Shown one piece after another: positions 52,101 to 55,100 of a stretch of DNA of 64,000 nucleotides. This stretch comes from Nematostella vectensis (Eukaryota; Cnidaria; Anthozoa; Actiniaria; Edwardsiidae). Position 1 is the first letter of the stretch; every line of letters begins with the position of its first letter. The notes beneath the pieces are model-generated. The model was given only the letters and a program-made list of their open reading frames with translations, did not search any database and was not told the origin of the DNA. The position numbers were made by a program, and so were the translations under genes. The DNA lies in assembly GCF_932526225.1 (NCBI RefSeq), contig NC_064042.1:13897040-13961039 (forward strand), in the 5' to 3' direction.

Positions 52101-55100
52101 TATGTTATAACAACTTTCAATAAATAAATATCACGCGAGTCATCCGCGTTTTCCGATATTATTTTTTTTTTTGTTTTTGCGCTTAATAATTGCGCTGCGC
52201 TCGGGCTAAGATGAGCTCGAGTCGGGCCCAAAACATTTTTACGCCCGCGAAGATCAGCTATATTGTTATATTACCGTCTTTGAGGGCATTACAGATTTCC
52301 GTATTGCCCTACGAACAATTTTTCTCAATCTTTTGTTTTTTTTTTAATTTTTTTTTCACCTTCACTTTTGTGAGCTTTTTTAGGTTGTTTTGTTCACAGG
52401 TTCCCCAAGCTAATGTTGTATTCATTCATAGTTACTTTAAATATAAGGTTCATTACAATAAAAAAAATTGGGATGAAAAATATAATAAAATTCCTTCAAA
52501 CTTTTCTTACATGTTTGTGGTTATTTAAATCCCTGTGAAGTTTCAATCCATTTGGGGCAATATAGAGCGATTGAAGTTCCCCCATACTAAGAGAAGAGAA
52601 AGGTAGCAGTCTAATGATGCCGCTCGGCAAAATAGGCGGTAGAAAATCGCTTCTAGAAAACTGCAAATTCGGTATTTCGCCGAAATACATGCAAACAATA
52701 TTATACCGATACTTTACACTGCCACACAGAAATTATAAATCCAGTTGATCAACTCTTTGCGTACCTAAAACCCTATTCTTTACCCGCCTTGCCGAATCAG
52801 GTATGCTTGACGCGAACCCATGGGATGGATATTTCAACAGTCGTAACAAAACAGCCCGTCTACATCCCCCTTCCCGCAAAAAGCAACAACCAGCTAATAT
52901 TCTCTCGTGAACTTCAACACAAGAAAACATGTAGCTTATAAACAAGATTAAATGCAGTTCTCGACAAATGAAGCTGAAATCGATGAAGTTCACGAGAGAA
53001 TATTCGTAGTTGGTTGTTGCTTTTTGCGGGAAGGGGGATGTAGACGGGCTTAGTATGGGGGAACTTCAATCGCTCAATATTGCCCAAAATAGATTGAAAC
53101 TTCACAGGGATTTAAGTAAAAACTCCACAAACATGTAAGAAAAGTTTAAACGAATTTTATTATATTTTTCGTCCCAATTTTTTTTATTGTAATGCGCCAT
53201 ATATTTTACAGTAACTATGAATGAAACACGTAAAATACAACATTAGCCTGGGGAACCTGTGGATTTCGCTCAAACAAAATGGACCAAAAAACCAAAGCCA
53301 CAAAAAAGAGGGAATGGACGAGCACTTTGAGTTGGAGTTTTATTATCCTAAAGGGATTGAAGAGGAAAATTTTGACAAAAAGAAAAACAATAAGATGACG
53401 AGCCGGCGAGAGCCACCGATAGCCAAGAAATACAAAGCTTTAGTTATTTATATCGGATAAACAAAGACAAATGAATAAATCACAAGGGGTGTAAAGACCC
53501 AGAAAAGTCTCTTTAAGATATTAGTAATACCTGTTATTTGTAAATGCAATATTTCAATCATATTATTGATCAGCACAAAGCGATTGGCCTTTTCATTTTA
53601 CTTTAGAAGTTTGTTCTCTACATATAAGGTACTGTACATACCGTGTTTTCGAACTAAACGGTCCTTTCATGCCGTGAAGACTGACATCTGAGCTTTCTTT
53701 GTTATTGTTTGGATAAACTTCACCTATGATCAAACCTGTAGCTTCCGAAAGGTGCAAATAGAAAGGAAATAGCCCGAAAAGTCGTCCAATTACTTGTTCA
53801 ATCTTTTCACTCATTTACATTTTTTATTTGGCAGTGCGCGTGTGGTTCTTGTTTTCCCGCCTTTTTAAAATCGATCGATAAACTAATCGATATTCGCGCA
53901 AAATTGAAAGTTGATTTGCTTTCTCGTCATTTTTATTTTAAAAAGCCATATAATAAACAACTTACTAACCGAGAGTGAGGTAATGCTGGGAAAAATCAAA
54001 CTGAGGCTTTGGCGTATCGACCGAAGCTTTGCGAGTGTTTGATTATTTTGTTTTGAATTTGCCACCCAGAAAGGTCACGTGATCTCTTAGTGCACTTTCC
54101 CCTATTCCACAAATGATCAAATAAACAATAATATTCATAGTGTTATTATGAACACAAGATTTTGCATTTTAAAACGCATCACAATATTTTGCAGCATTCT
54201 GAGCCACGACATGTTCTTAGAATTTGGCGAGATCTAAAGCTGATCTTATGAAACAAAAATAGTGTATTACATGACGCAGATATGAAGAACAATATATACC
54301 AATGAACTACTTCTCATTTGACCCATTAATTCCGCTTCCGCTAATTAATATTTGTCTTCCTACAATGACATCTCCCCTATATTGAATACATCAAATAAAT
54401 GTTTGTCTTCCTATGATGACATACATCACCTTGACTTGACTATCTTCCATGTAGTCCCACCATTCCGTGCCGTCCACACTGATTGACAGCTTGACCCAAG
54501 ACGCAGCATCGTCCGCTCCACGGGCTCCCTGTATTGATACGCCAGTCACGCGGTGCTCTTGATGCAAATCCACCTGCCATTTAAAATTCATACACCTATT
54601 TCAGATGAGGTTGTAGTCGGAGAATCCAATGTATTTTAACCCGCAGTGCTTGATGGGCATCAAATAAATAATCCATAAGCGTAAATAAAAAATTCGGGCT
54701 TCAAAATTATTGTTCCTGTGACCATTCGCATGGATTTCAGATACAAGGATACAGCCGTTTATTCGCTATCCCTATGAACCAGCGCGGGTTAGGATACATT
54801 CAATATCAGCACTCAATACCTTTGCACACATTTTGGTCATCATTCTCTTACATATATTGTACACCAAAACTTGTTCCCAATTGCCATTTTCAAAATGCCA
54901 CAGGCTCCCTCGTTTTCTAGGGTGGTTCCATTTATGAAAACTATTAAAGTCTCTTTTAATATAGTTTAAAGTGTGTCTCTAAGAATAAGAATCATTCTGC
55001 TTTAGAAGAGGGTGGTTTTATTAAACTTACGGAACCACCTACACAGTTCAACAACTCTTTATCAATGTCACCATTAAAAGTGCACTAAAACGAACAAACT

